The notes: generated from the letters alone by a model not told the origin. Positions 1 to 8,266 are shown, counted from the stretch's first letter. The stretch is DNA of 64,000 nt from Sacculina carcini (GCA_916048095.2 OU696585.1:6731460-6795459); one strand, 5' to 3'. Program-made: numbers and translations.

Positions 1-60
1 TTGTATTTTTCAATAGTTCATTATAGGTGCCGTTCAGACAGAGGTCTTCATGCAGTAATC

Positions 61-78
61 AGAGCGCCACCTAGTGAC
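61..78 (-). promoter_or_regulatory. CTCF-like motif in each U2 spacer
   Basis: On the minus strand the bases read GTCACTAGGTGGCGCTCT, one mismatch from the animal CTCF core CCASYAGRKGGCRS. The motif lies about 330-350 bp upstream of the U2 start and repeats in every unit (for example 7920-7937). Binding is an inference from the motif alone. Similar sequences also occur in dispersed arthropod and vertebrate repeats. Confidence 0.35.
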
Positions 79-362
79 AACTACTGGAAGCAAAACTCTA
101 CCGTCGAGACGTGGCGGCATATCGTCGTTTGATGTTAATTTGCGGTGTTCGTTTGATGTTGATTGAAGTCCCTATTGATTCATTAACTGATTCAATGATT
201 GATATGATTATCAGCTAGACTTATTTTAGATGCGTGTGCGAGTGTGTAAAAAGTGTATATAGTCATGAAATGCACGAAAGTGGCCATTTGATATACATTT
301 TTCACGTTGAGAAGCACATGAAGTCTCAAATTTATATTACTGGGTCAATTGATCAGCTCTAG

Positions 363-380
363 TTGACCTCATCGTTCAAA
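363..380 (+). promoter_or_regulatory. candidate U2 proximal sequence element
   Basis: TTGACCTCATCGTTCAAA resembles the vertebrate snRNA PSE pattern (ACC, then A, C, TT and AAA), with one extra base. It lies at about -45 to -28 from the U2 start, closer than the usual -60 to -41, so the call is weak. All units share it, so array conservation cannot test it. Confidence 0.2.
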
Positions 381-407
381 TAAGTCAGATCCAGATCAAA
401 AATCTGT

Positions 408-592
408 ATCGCTTCTCGGCCTCAGGCTAAGATCAAAGTGTAGTATCTGTTCTTTTCAGCTTAATATCTGAAACGTCCCCTACATGGGGACCAGTATATT
501 AAACTGATTTTTGCAGATTGGCGGGGTCACAGGGCTTGCTCTGTTCCTGCCGCGGGTCGACCCGGTATTGCACTACATCCGGGAACGGTCCA
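408..592 (+). ncRNA. U2: U2 snRNA gene, intact (first in window)
   Basis: This encodes the RNA core of the U2 snRNP, which pairs with the intron branch site in the nucleus. The 5' end ATCGCTTCTCGGCC is the canonical U2 start. The branch-pairing GTAGTA is at 440-445 (U2 nt 33-38, as in human U2). Stem IIb is a perfect 6-bp hairpin (475-480 with 486-491, loop TACAT). The Sm site ATTTTTG is at 507-513. Stem-loop IV (561-583) keeps the U2A'/U2B''-type loop TATTGCACTACA. The length of 185 nt is close to the usual 187-192. The 3' end is placed at GGAACGGTCCA by comparison with known U2 and could be off by a few bases. Stem I has a three-base loop (TCA) where human has four. Confidence 0.96.
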
Positions 593-1611
593 TTTTAACT
601 ACTATCAAAACAATTCTGGCACTCAATCCAGTTAATCATTCATTTATAATCGTGTATAATCAATATAATCAAACCTAGGTAGTCGTTTGTCCGACTGGCG
701 GGGTCAATATTCTACCATCTACTCCTCGTAAACCAGCAATAGTAGAGCTATACAAATTACACCACTGTGTAGAGAATTTTCTGTACTACAAGATAGGCTA
801 TATTTTAAATCGAAAAAATTTCAAAATTCTAATCTACATTACAAATATTATTTAAACTCCACGCGTCCGATTATCTATACTTTTTTCTCTATTTCTCAGC
901 AACTAAATATCACACATGTAAATATTTAATACCATCATGCTATGGAACTAAATATCACACATCTAAATATTTAATACCATCATGCTGGCAATTTTGCTTT
1001 CTACAACACGGTATATATTTCCATTTTCCAGAGTGTATTAAAAAAGTTACGGCGGTGTGAAGGTCAAAATGACAAAGTCAAAAAGGCAAAATTAGCACTG
1101 AAAAAAGTGAATATTTTGGTCCATATTTTGGTCAATACTCCTCATAAACCAGAAATGGCACAGCCAAAAGAGAAGACTGAAATGACGTATAATTATAGGT
1201 ATCGTTGTATTTTTCAATAGTTCATTATAGGTGCCGTTCAGACAGAGGTCTTCATGCAGTAATCAGAGCGCCACCTAGTGACAACTACTGGAAGCAAAAC
1301 TCTACCGTCGAGACGTGGCGGCATATCGTCGTTTGATGTTAATTTGCGGTGTTCGTTTGATGTTGATTGAAGTCCCTATTGATTCATTAACTGATTCAAT
1401 GATTGATATGATTATCAGCTAGACTTATTTTAGATGCGTGTGCGAGTGTGTAAAAAGTGTATATAGTCATGAAATGCACGAAAGTGGCCATTTGATATAC
1501 ATTTTTCACGTTGAGAAGCACATGAAGTCTCAAATTTATATTACTGGGTCAATTGATCAGCTCTAGTTGACCTCATCGTTCAAATAAGTCAGATCCAGAT
1601 CAAAAATCTGT
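593..1611 (+). repeat. spacer of the variant first unit
   Basis: This joins the first U2 gene to the one interrupted by copy A. Compared with the standard spacer it lacks 50 bp within the LINE-like fragment: only GTCGTTTGTCCGACTGGCGGGG remains, near 681-702. It also has one extra G in GAAGGTCAAAATG and several substitutions. The unit is therefore 1,204 bp instead of 1,253. No gene is seen in it. Confidence 0.85.
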
Positions 1612-1648
1612 ATCGCTTCTCGGCCTCAGGCTAAGATCAAAGTGTAGT
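1612..1648 (+). pseudogene. U2: U2 snRNA gene, 5' part (nt 1-37), split by copy A
   Basis: The first 37 nt of U2 end at GTGTAGT, directly followed by the element's first bases GGTAAGTACT. The missing A would complete the branch-pairing GTAGTA. The rest of the gene resumes at 7051. Confidence 0.96.
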
Positions 1649-1755
1649 GGTAAGTACTGTCTAGGCTCTTGTTTTTTCTGGGAATAGGTTCTCGTTTACG
1701 CCGCAAGGTATTGCATTGAACGGCCCAACCTCTACCTACTCTTCCCCTTTTTCTG

Positions 1756-1953
1756 TTGTACTCTATTCTCACTTCTTTTTTGCTCTCTACTCTCACTTCT
1801 TTTTTGCTCTCTACTCTCACTTCTTTTTTGCTCTCTACTCTCACTTCTCTTGTCTCCTGCTACTCTACCTCTCTCTTCGCTCCTCGCTCCTCTACCTCTC
1901 TCTTCGCTCCTCGCTCCTCTACCTCTCTCTTCGCTCCTCTACTCCTCGCTACT
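1756..1953 (+). repeat. 5' UTR pyrimidine minisatellites of copy A
   Basis: Two adjacent tandem repeats occur. The first has a period of 24 bp (GCTCTCTACTCTCACTTCTT plus Ts) from about 1756 to 1855. The second has a period of about 27 bp (CTCTACCTCTCTCTTCGCTC plus TCGCTC) to about 1953. Copy number and variants (TTTGCTGTCTGCTCTCAC) differ between copies: B near 14676-14829, D 30752-30915, F 48124-48317, G 54930-55123. They look non-coding. Confidence 0.85.
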
Positions 1954-2064
1954 CTTTTACGCTTCCACTACACTGAACCCTGGCCGGAGGTGGGAGGCGG
2001 TGTTTTGTGGCTGTGATCGGCGTCTGTGTTTGTGTGTTTGGCTGTGATCGGTGTGTGTATCGTG

Positions 2065-5000
2065 ATGTCGGCCAACACGCCACTTGTGGCGCATCAATCC
2101 ACAACCCTGGACGCCGACGGCGATGTTTTGCGCGTCTTCCTGCCGCTGCCGGACGTGACAGCCTGCCCATACGAAGACTGCGGCGCCACGTACGCCATCA
2201 CCCGACGTGGTGGCTACACGCAGGTACGTGCCAGCATCCTGCGCCATCTGGAGGCGGCCCACGCCGATGTGCGCACATCAGTGTACATGTGCAGGCGGTG
2301 CCGACAACCGATGGGCGTGCGACCGTCGACCCACCGGTGTCGCCAGCAAACACCCCCGGCAGAGGCGCACACAGCGGTGCTGGCGCCCAGTTTTACCTGC
2401 CGGCACTGTCACCAGCGCTTCACAAATTCTCGAGCGCTGGTCAACCACACAAACGTGTGCCGGCGCCAGCAGTCAACAGGAGCAAACCGGCGACAGCGAC
2501 CGTCGGATCCACAGCAGCAACAGAGGAGGCGGCCAACACACCAGCGGCAGACCAATGGCGAGAGACACACACCACCCTCACACTCACAATCACCACAATC
2601 AGAAACACCACCTCCGAGTCCACCAACACCACCACCTCACGTAATGTCCCCACGCCCACCACTCCTTCCCACACCACCACTCCTTCGCACACCACCGCTT
2701 CTTCCCACACCACTGCTTCTTCCCACTCTAACACTCCCACTATCACCTCTTCGTTCAAATCAAATCTCTTTTTCATACACACCATCTCCGCTCACACCCC
2801 GCATTCCAACCTTCACATCACCTACCACGCCAACACCCACTCACACATACACCGTATCTCCTCCCACATCCCCACCTACCACCTACACTACTCTCGCCAT
2901 GGTACCGGGGGCGGGGCTCACGCCAGTCGACGCGCGACCTCGTCGACTATCAACGTTTGTACGACTGGCGGGGGGTGTGCGGGAGCGGCCAACTGCAAGC
3001 GACACTGCCACGAGACCAGCACCGTCCGTCTCGCCGCCGCGCGGTCGCTGGACAGCAGCCGACCCCGCTGCACCGCCAGCGTCACCGCGGTCATACCTGG
3101 CGGCACTCATCGGGTCAATCTCCCCCTCGCCCCCGCCGCGCCCGCCGCGACTGCCGTCTTCATCTCCACCATCATCATCACCTTCGTCATCATCGTCATC
3201 CTCTTCGCCATCATCACCACGACCATCATCGTCGCAATCGTCCTCGTCATCGTCGTCATCTTCTTCCTCACCAGCATTACATATACGATCTCAACATTCT
3301 CCATCAACACCACCTGCACGAACACATCACCACACGTCGCCGGCAAACAATGTCGGCAACGCTCCGCGTGCTTCCGGCGTGCCATCGTCGAGACCGGCGC
3401 GCCGGCAGAAACGACAACCACAACAGGTGAGCGCAGCCAGGGGGAGTCAGTCGCAGCAGCGAGCGTCGGTGCCGCCCACACACAGACCACACAACAACCA
3501 CCACACAAGAAACACCACAAACAGACCACACAACAACCACCACACAAGAAACACCACAAACAGACCACACAACAACCACCACACAAGAAGCACCACGAAC
3601 ACGCACACGAACACACTCCCTCGCACGTCCACGCCCTCATCACACTCAACACTGACACCCAACAACACCCGACAACACACATTCATTACACCCAACAGGT
3701 ATGCGCTGCTGTCTCAATCTGATGACAACAGTGCATCACCATCAGCCTCACAACAAAACCACACAAGCCAAATCACTTCACCTGGGCGGCGCCGGGTTGT
3801 TGGAGAGCAGTCAAATGGACCCACACACCAACACCGAAACAATCACACATCACTACAGAACACGCTCACCCAGTTCCACGAGCCACTCACACAAATAAAC
3901 TGTAACACACCATTCTGCATACTTGACATACTCATTAACACACTTACACAGCAAGCACGGGACCTCAGCGGCCTCAACACACGACACCAAAACCACCGAA
4001 GACAAAACACGAACACCCACACAAACAATCATACAAACACGCACACCGCACAATTCAGCCACCACACAGAACACCACGACCACAGACAGATGTGGCGCAG
4101 CCCACCATATGATCCGGTAGTTGCAGCGAAAATTCAACGCGACTACCGGACCGGCAAGGCTGTCGTTTACAGACAGCTGGTGGGTGAGACAACACCACCA
4201 TGTGACATTGAGCCCGTGGTGGTAGGCAGGCATTTCTGTGGCGAGACTGCCTCGTCGCCGAGATGGTCTGACCGCCCAACGTCCGTGCCAGACATTACAC
4301 CTACACCAGCAACCACACTATCACAACCCATCACAACCGCTGAGATCCAGCGCAGAATAAACAACACACAAAACACAACACCGGGTCCGGATGGGTTGAG
4401 GTATTCAGACTGGAAACGCCTCGATCCTGACTGCTCAATCCTCACAGCCATGTTCAATGCATGCCGACTGACTGGGAGGACTCCCACCGCGTGGAAGTCT
4501 TCTCGAACCATCCTTCTACACAAGGGTGGTGACCCCCAAGAGCTGAAGAGCTGGCGACCGATCGCTCTTGGCAACACAATCGCCAAGCTCTACGCGGGTA
4601 TTTGGGCCGATCGCCTCTCACACTGGGCTGAAACACACAACATCCTCACACACTCACAAAAAGGTTTCCGTCCCTTCGATGGCGTGCTGGAACACAACTT
4701 CGTGGTACAGTCTGCCATCGCCAGGGCTCGGAAATCCAACACATCGACACACATCACGTTTATTGACATAAAAAACGCATTCGGCTCTGTATCACACGCA
4801 CTCCTGTGGGAGACACTCAGCTTGCTGGGTGTCCCCACAGACACACTCTCAATCATCACAGACATATACACGAACAGCACCACAACATTCACCACACAAC
4901 GAGGTGTATCGGCTCCCATCCCACAAATTGGAGGTGTCAGACAGGGATGCCCGCTCAGTGGTATTCTCTTTGCCTTCGCAATGGAGCCACTGCTGCGGAG

Positions 5001-6666
5001 CTTGACCGAGGCAGGCGTTGAACATCTCGCCTTTGCTGATGACGTCGCCCTCATCTGTCACAGCGAGTCTCAGCTCTCTCTGGCACTGTCTCAGGTGCAC
5101 GATATCTGCGCGTGGGCTGGTCTCTCCATCAATGCCAGCAAATGCGCAGTATTGTCACCTGTCGCGCCTCTCAGCACTCCAGCTGTCCTCAATGGCGTGC
5201 CTCTGCCCTCACTCGAGGCGGAGGGGCAGTACAGGTACCTGGGGAGACCGACTGGCAGGTCTTTCCTGCACGCCGACATGGATCAGCTCATGTCCGATGT
5301 TCGCCGTAAATCTAATCTTATTCTGCATTCTGCTCTTGCCCCCTGGCAAAAACTTGACTCCCTTCGCTCTTTTATCACTCCTATTCTCACTCACCCTCTT
5401 CGTCTAGGCCTCCTCACTAAAACAAGCCTTAGCCGACTACAACGAGAAATCGTGTGGAAGGTGAAGGGCTTGCTCAATCTACCGTCTCGCTCTACTCTTC
5501 ACTATCTTTTCTCTCCTACTTCTTGTGGCGGCATTGGGCTGAGTGATCTGTGTCAAGAGGCGGACATCTTGCTTGTTTCGTCATCGCTGCAGCTATTGCA
5601 CTGCAAAGACGCTCGTGTAGCGACCCTGGCACTCGATCAGTTGCGGCGTGTCGTTGCCGGCAGGGTGCAGTCGGAGCCCACCACACAGCAGCTGGTGGAC
5701 TACCTCAACGGGTGCCGAATGCGTCAAGGAGGCGGCTACGCCACGCGCACGTCGCGCACGCGAGTCGCCTTCAGGACCATTATGGCCAGATCGGCTCTCC
5801 GTTGGGGACCTACTGCGGACGGTGTACCCGCACTGTTCCTCAACGGCAAGGAGGTGTCTCCGCGCAAGTCATCTGCGATCATCCGAGATGAAGTGCGCAA
5901 ATGGCGGCAGGCGAAGCTGGTTGGGCTGCCGCACCAGGGCAAAGTGATGTCCAGTGTGGCGGAGCAGCCAGTTAGCTCGCACTACACCTACAACGGTAGT
6001 TTCACGCGGTTTGCTGAGTGGCGCTTTGTGCACCGGGCCCGTCTGGGTCTAGTGCCACTCAATGGCTACTCCCGTGGAGCGCAGGCAGTCAATACCAGCT
6101 GCCGCCGTTGTGGGTACGCCAATGAGACCCTCCCGCACGTGCTCACACACTGTCGTGTGCACAGCGCCGCACAGCAACACAGGCACAATGCTATTCTGGC
6201 ACGCCTGGTGCGCGCGCTGCCGGCTGCTGATCGGACAGGTGGAAACACTCGCGTCAACCAACGCGTACCTGGCAGCACGTCGACACTGCGGCCTGACCTC
6301 ATCGTCACTCGAGGCAACCAGGTCGTAATTGTCGACGTCACAGTGGCGTTTGAGAACGGCTGTCAGGCATTCCAGTCAGCAGCTGATGAAAAGGTCGCCA
6401 AATACGCGGAGTTGGCGGCCGAAATACGGTCCCGGGGCAAGCAGGTGGATCTGCTAGCCTTTGTTGTGGGCTCGCTCGGCACCTGGTGGAAAGGTAACGA
6501 GCGTGTCCTGGGCCGCCTGCACATCAGTCGTCGCTACAGCCGACTCATGCGACGGCTGATGGTGTCGGAGACGCTGCGGTGGTCACGTGACGTGTATGTC
6601 GAACATGTCACGGGCCATCGGCAGTACGCGGAGCCCGCTCCCAGAGCGGACACATATCTTCTGTAA
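2065..6666 (+). CDS. Copy A single ORF: zinc-finger / reverse transcriptase / restriction-like endonuclease protein
   Basis: The 1533-aa protein would bind U2 DNA, nick it and reverse-transcribe its own RNA in the nucleus (target-primed reverse transcription). The first in-frame ATG is at 2065; a stop at 2014 closes the frame upstream. Three zinc fingers come first: C34-x4-C39...H61-x4-H66, C76-x2-C79...H90-x-C92 and C112-x2-C115-x12-H128-x3-C132. Residues about 135-670 are low-complexity Pro/Ser/Thr/His/Asn, with Ser runs and three 13-residue RPHNNHHTRNTTN-type repeats. The reverse transcriptase spans about 770-1060: PGPDG 773-777, catalytic D901 in FIDIKNAF, GGVRQGCPLSG 956-966 and FADD with D992/D993. 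A CCHC finger (C1346, C1349, H1358, C1363) precedes the endonuclease with RPD (D1411), D1424 in VDVTV, and a downstream KVAKY. I see no RNase H, protease or APE domain. All catalytic residues are present. Confidence 0.93.
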   Translation: MSANTPLVAHQSTTLDADGDVLRVFLPLPDVTACPYEDCGATYAITRRGGYTQVRASILRHLEAAHADVRTSVYMCRRCRQPMGVRPSTHRCRQQTPPAEAHTAVLAPSFTCRHCHQRFTNSRALVNHTNVCRRQQSTGANRRQRPSDPQQQQRRRPTHQRQTNGERHTPPSHSQSPQSETPPPSPPTPPPHVMSPRPPLLPTPPLLRTPPLLPTPLLLPTLTLPLSPLRSNQISFSYTPSPLTPRIPTFTSPTTPTPTHTYTVSPPTSPPTTYTTLAMVPGAGLTPVDARPRRLSTFVRLAGGVRERPTASDTATRPAPSVSPPRGRWTAADPAAPPASPRSYLAALIGSISPSPPPRPPRLPSSSPPSSSPSSSSSSSSPSSPRPSSSQSSSSSSSSSSSPALHIRSQHSPSTPPARTHHHTSPANNVGNAPRASGVPSSRPARRQKRQPQQVSAARGSQSQQRASVPPTHRPHNNHHTRNTTNRPHNNHHTRNTTNRPHNNHHTRSTTNTHTNTLPRTSTPSSHSTLTPNNTRQHTFITPNRYALLSQSDDNSASPSASQQNHTSQITSPGRRRVVGEQSNGPTHQHRNNHTSLQNTLTQFHEPLTQINCNTPFCILDILINTLTQQARDLSGLNTRHQNHRRQNTNTHTNNHTNTHTAQFSHHTEHHDHRQMWRSPPYDPVVAAKIQRDYRTGKAVVYRQLVGETTPPCDIEPVVVGRHFCGETASSPRWSDRPTSVPDITPTPATTLSQPITTAEIQRRINNTQNTTPGPDGLRYSDWKRLDPDCSILTAMFNACRLTGRTPTAWKSSRTILLHKGGDPQELKSWRPIALGNTIAKLYAGIWADRLSHWAETHNILTHSQKGFRPFDGVLEHNFVVQSAIARARKSNTSTHITFIDIKNAFGSVSHALLWETLSLLGVPTDTLSIITDIYTNSTTTFTTQRGVSAPIPQIGGVRQGCPLSGILFAFAMEPLLRSLTEAGVEHLAFADDVALICHSESQLSLALSQVHDICAWAGLSINASKCAVLSPVAPLSTPAVLNGVPLPSLEAEGQYRYLGRPTGRSFLHADMDQLMSDVRRKSNLILHSALAPWQKLDSLRSFITPILTHPLRLGLLTKTSLSRLQREIVWKVKGLLNLPSRSTLHYLFSPTSCGGIGLSDLCQEADILLVSSSLQLLHCKDARVATLALDQLRRVVAGRVQSEPTTQQLVDYLNGCRMRQGGGYATRTSRTRVAFRTIMARSALRWGPTADGVPALFLNGKEVSPRKSSAIIRDEVRKWRQAKLVGLPHQGKVMSSVAEQPVSSHYTYNGSFTRFAEWRFVHRARLGLVPLNGYSRGAQAVNTSCRRCGYANETLPHVLTHCRVHSAAQQHRHNAILARLVRALPAADRTGGNTRVNQRVPGSTSTLRPDLIVTRGNQVVIVDVTVAFENGCQAFQSAADEKVAKYAELAAEIRSRGKQVDLLAFVVGSLGTWWKGNERVLGRLHISRRYSRLMRRLMVSETLRWSRDVYVEHVTGHRQYAEPAPRADTYLL
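3484..3600 (+). repeat. 39-bp in-frame minisatellite in copy A ORF
   Basis: Three tandem 39-bp units encode RPHNNHHTRNTTN-type repeats. D also has three. B, C, E, F and G have two, which accounts for the 13-aa shortening of the F/G proteins relative to A. The repeat keeps frame because 39 is a multiple of three. Confidence 0.9.
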
Positions 6667-6719
6667 GCACACTCACACACGCACACATCTCTTATCAATA
6701 GCCTTAGTCATATTGCGTG

Positions 6720-6905
6720 TGTTATGTATATGTATGTATGTGTGTATGTATGTATGTGTGTGTATGTATGTGCCAGGCGGTGTCCTGCGACATTTATAAC
6801 TGTTATTGAATTGTCTAATGATATATGTATGTGTATGTATTTGCGAATGTATGTACGTCTCTGTGTGTGTGTGTATGGGTGTGTGTGTGTGTAGGAGTGT
6901 GCGTG
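6720..6905 (+). repeat. 3' UTR TG-rich repeat of copy A
   Basis: TATG/TG microsatellite surrounds one unit of a roughly 105-135-bp repeat marked by GCCAGGCGGTGTCCTGCGAC. The number of these units differs by copy: A has 1, B 2, C 4, D 2, E 4, F 2, G 2. Confidence 0.85.
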
Positions 6906-6909
6906 TGTA

Positions 6910-6987
6910 TTGTCATGTGACAATTACAAATATTATTTTCAATGTAACTTAAATCTTAATGATACCCATCTACCACATGCCATGTGG
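6910..6987 (+). other. Paired palindromes near the element 3' end (copy A)
   Basis: There are two short perfect inverted repeats: TTGTCA-TG-TGACAA at 6910-6923 and CCACATG-C-CATGTGG at 6973-6987. They sit in the non-repetitive last ~145 bp of the 3' UTR that all copies share. Single changes occur in the second one in C/E (CCATATG) and just after it in D. A role in template recognition by the reverse transcriptase is inferred by analogy with R2 3' UTR structure. Confidence 0.4.
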
Positions 6988-7037
6988 CATTGTTTGTATA
7001 CCTGGCAATTGTGTAAATTTGTTTTTTATCATGTGCT

Positions 7038-7043
7038 AATAAA
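7038..7043 (+). terminator. Poly(A) signal-like AATAAA at element 3' end
   Basis: AATAAA starts 13 bp before the element end, so cleavage at normal spacing would fall in the downstream U2 sequence. It overlaps a branch-site-like CTAAT (7036-7040). The same arrangement is present in all seven copies. Confidence 0.45.
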
Positions 7044-7050
7044 AGAAAAT

Positions 7051-7198
7051 ATCTGTTCTTTTCAGCTTAATATCTGAAACGTCCCCTACATGGGGACCAG
7101 TATATTAAACTGATTTTTGCAGATTGGCGGGGTCACAGGGCTTGCTCTGTTCCTGCCGCGGGTCGACCCGGTATTGCACTACATCCGGGAACGGTCCA
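7051..7198 (+). pseudogene. U2: U2 snRNA gene, 3' part (nt 38-185), after copy A
   Basis: U2 resumes with ATCTGTTCTTTTCAG and continues unaltered to the 3' end. It lacks its own promoter and 5' 37 nt, so it should not yield U2 snRNA. Confidence 0.96.
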
Positions 7199-8266
7199 TT
7201 TTAACTACTATCAAAACAATTCTGGCACTCAATCCAGTTAATCATTCATTTATAATCGTGTATAATCAATATAATCAAACCTAGGTAACGGGAGCGGGGA
7301 TCACGCCAGTCGCAGATTCACGCCCTCGTCGACTGTCTACGTTTGTCCGACTGGCGGGGTCAATATTCTACCATCTACTCCTCGTAAACCAGCAATAGTA
7401 GAGCTATACAAATTACACCACTGTGTAGAGAATTTTCTGTACTACAAGATAGGCTATATTTTAAATCGAAAAAATTTCAAAATTCTAATCTACATTACAA
7501 ATTGTATTTAAACTCCACGCGTCCGATTATCTATACTTTTTTCTCTATTTCTCAGCAACTAAATATCACACTTCTAAATATTTAATACCATCATGCTATG
7601 GAACTAAATATCACACATCTAAATAAATAATACCATCATGCTGGCAATTTTGCTTTCTACAACACGGTATATATTTCCATTTTCCACAGTGTATTAAAAA
7701 AGTTACGGCGGTGTGAAGTCAAAATGACAAAGTCAAAAAGGCAAAATTAGCACTGAAAAAAGTGAATATTTTGGTCCATATTTTGGTCAATACTCCTCAT
7801 AAACCAGAAATGGCACAGCCAAAAGAGAAGACTGAAATGACGTATAATTATAGGTATCGTTGTATTTTTCAATAGTTCATTATAGGTGCCGTTCAGACAG
7901 AGGTCTTCATGCAGTAATCAGAGCGCCACCTAGTGACAACTACTGGAAGCAAAACTCTACCGTCGAGACGTGGCGGCATATCGTCGTTTGATGTTAATTT
8001 GCGGTGTTCGTTTGATGTTGATTGAAGTCCCTATTGATTCATTAACTGATTCAATGATTGATATGATTATCAGCTAGACTTATTTTAGATGCGTGTGCGA
8101 GTGTGTAAAAAGTGTATATAGTCATGAAATGCACGAAAGTGGCCATTTGATATACATTTTTCACGTTGAGAAGCACATGAAGTCTCAAATTTATATTACT
8201 GGGTCAATTGATCAGCTCTAGTTGACCTCATCGTTCAAATAAGTCAGATCCAGATCAAAAATCTGT

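Larger units (their letters stand above)
1..407 (+). repeat. U2 array spacer, upstream half of first unit
   Basis: This is the 5' flank of the first U2 gene and recurs before every U2 gene in the window, for example at 1205-1611 and 7860-8266. It is AT-rich and non-coding and must hold the U2 promoter. A CTCF-like motif lies at 61-78 and a weak candidate proximal sequence element at 363-380. No TATA box at the usual Pol III position is evident, as expected for a Pol II snRNA gene. Confidence 0.9.
1649..7050 (+). mobile_element. Copy A: full-length U2-targeted LINE (Utopia-like, R2/NeSL type)
   Basis: This is a 5,402-bp non-LTR retrotransposon in sense orientation inside U2. It has a pyrimidine-rich 5' UTR (1649-2064), one ORF (2065-6666) and a TG-rich 3' UTR (6667-7050) ending CTAATAAAAGAAAAT. 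There are no terminal repeats and no poly(A) tail. The target-site duplication is absent or a single ambiguous T, as expected when a restriction-like endonuclease cuts one fixed site. The 5' junction has no extra bases. The family call rests on three things: a C-terminal RPD-x12-D endonuclease, N-terminal zinc fingers and insertion in U2. Together these are the hallmarks of the Utopia lineage; Keno, another U2-inserting LINE, uses an APE-type endonuclease instead. The exact name would need an RT tree. Confidence 0.9.

Noticed and set aside
1649-1750. HDV-like self-cleaving ribozyme at the element 5' end, as in R2
   Set aside because: I could not find a 3' strand to pair with the first seven bases (GGTAAGT) or a nested P2/P3 arrangement by eye. 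A structure search would be needed to exclude it fully.
1626-1844. Minus-strand ORF with RVESKKEV repeats
   Set aside because: It is the reverse of the 5' UTR pyrimidine minisatellite; its length follows repeat number.
2026-2064. Extending the element protein 13 residues upstream to a GTG
   Set aside because: GTG starts are not usual in animals; the first in-frame ATG at 2065 has G at -3 and is conserved in all full copies.
2007-3722. Second long ORF (571 codons; 558 in F and G) overlapping the first part of the element ORF in another frame
   Set aside because: It begins at GTG, not ATG, is made of the same biased codons read out of frame, and stops much earlier (351-355 codons) in copies B and D. 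This looks like a by-product of low complexity rather than dual coding.
4000-4380. RNase H domain upstream of the RT as in oomycete Utopia
   Set aside because: The segment from about residue 676 to 770 shows no RNase H acidic pattern and is too short.
6708-6923. Short ORFs rich in HTHT or CVCV in the 3' UTRs, both strands
   Set aside because: They are translations of TG/CA and TATG microsatellite and differ in each copy.
1649-7050. Keno or another APE-type U2-inserting LINE (Tx1 clade)
   Set aside because: There is no AP-endonuclease domain before the RT and a single ORF, with a C-terminal RPD-x12-D endonuclease instead.
7045-7055. Longer target-site duplication around copy A
   Set aside because: Upstream ends GTAGT and downstream begins ATCTG; at most one T could be shared, so no real duplication is supported.
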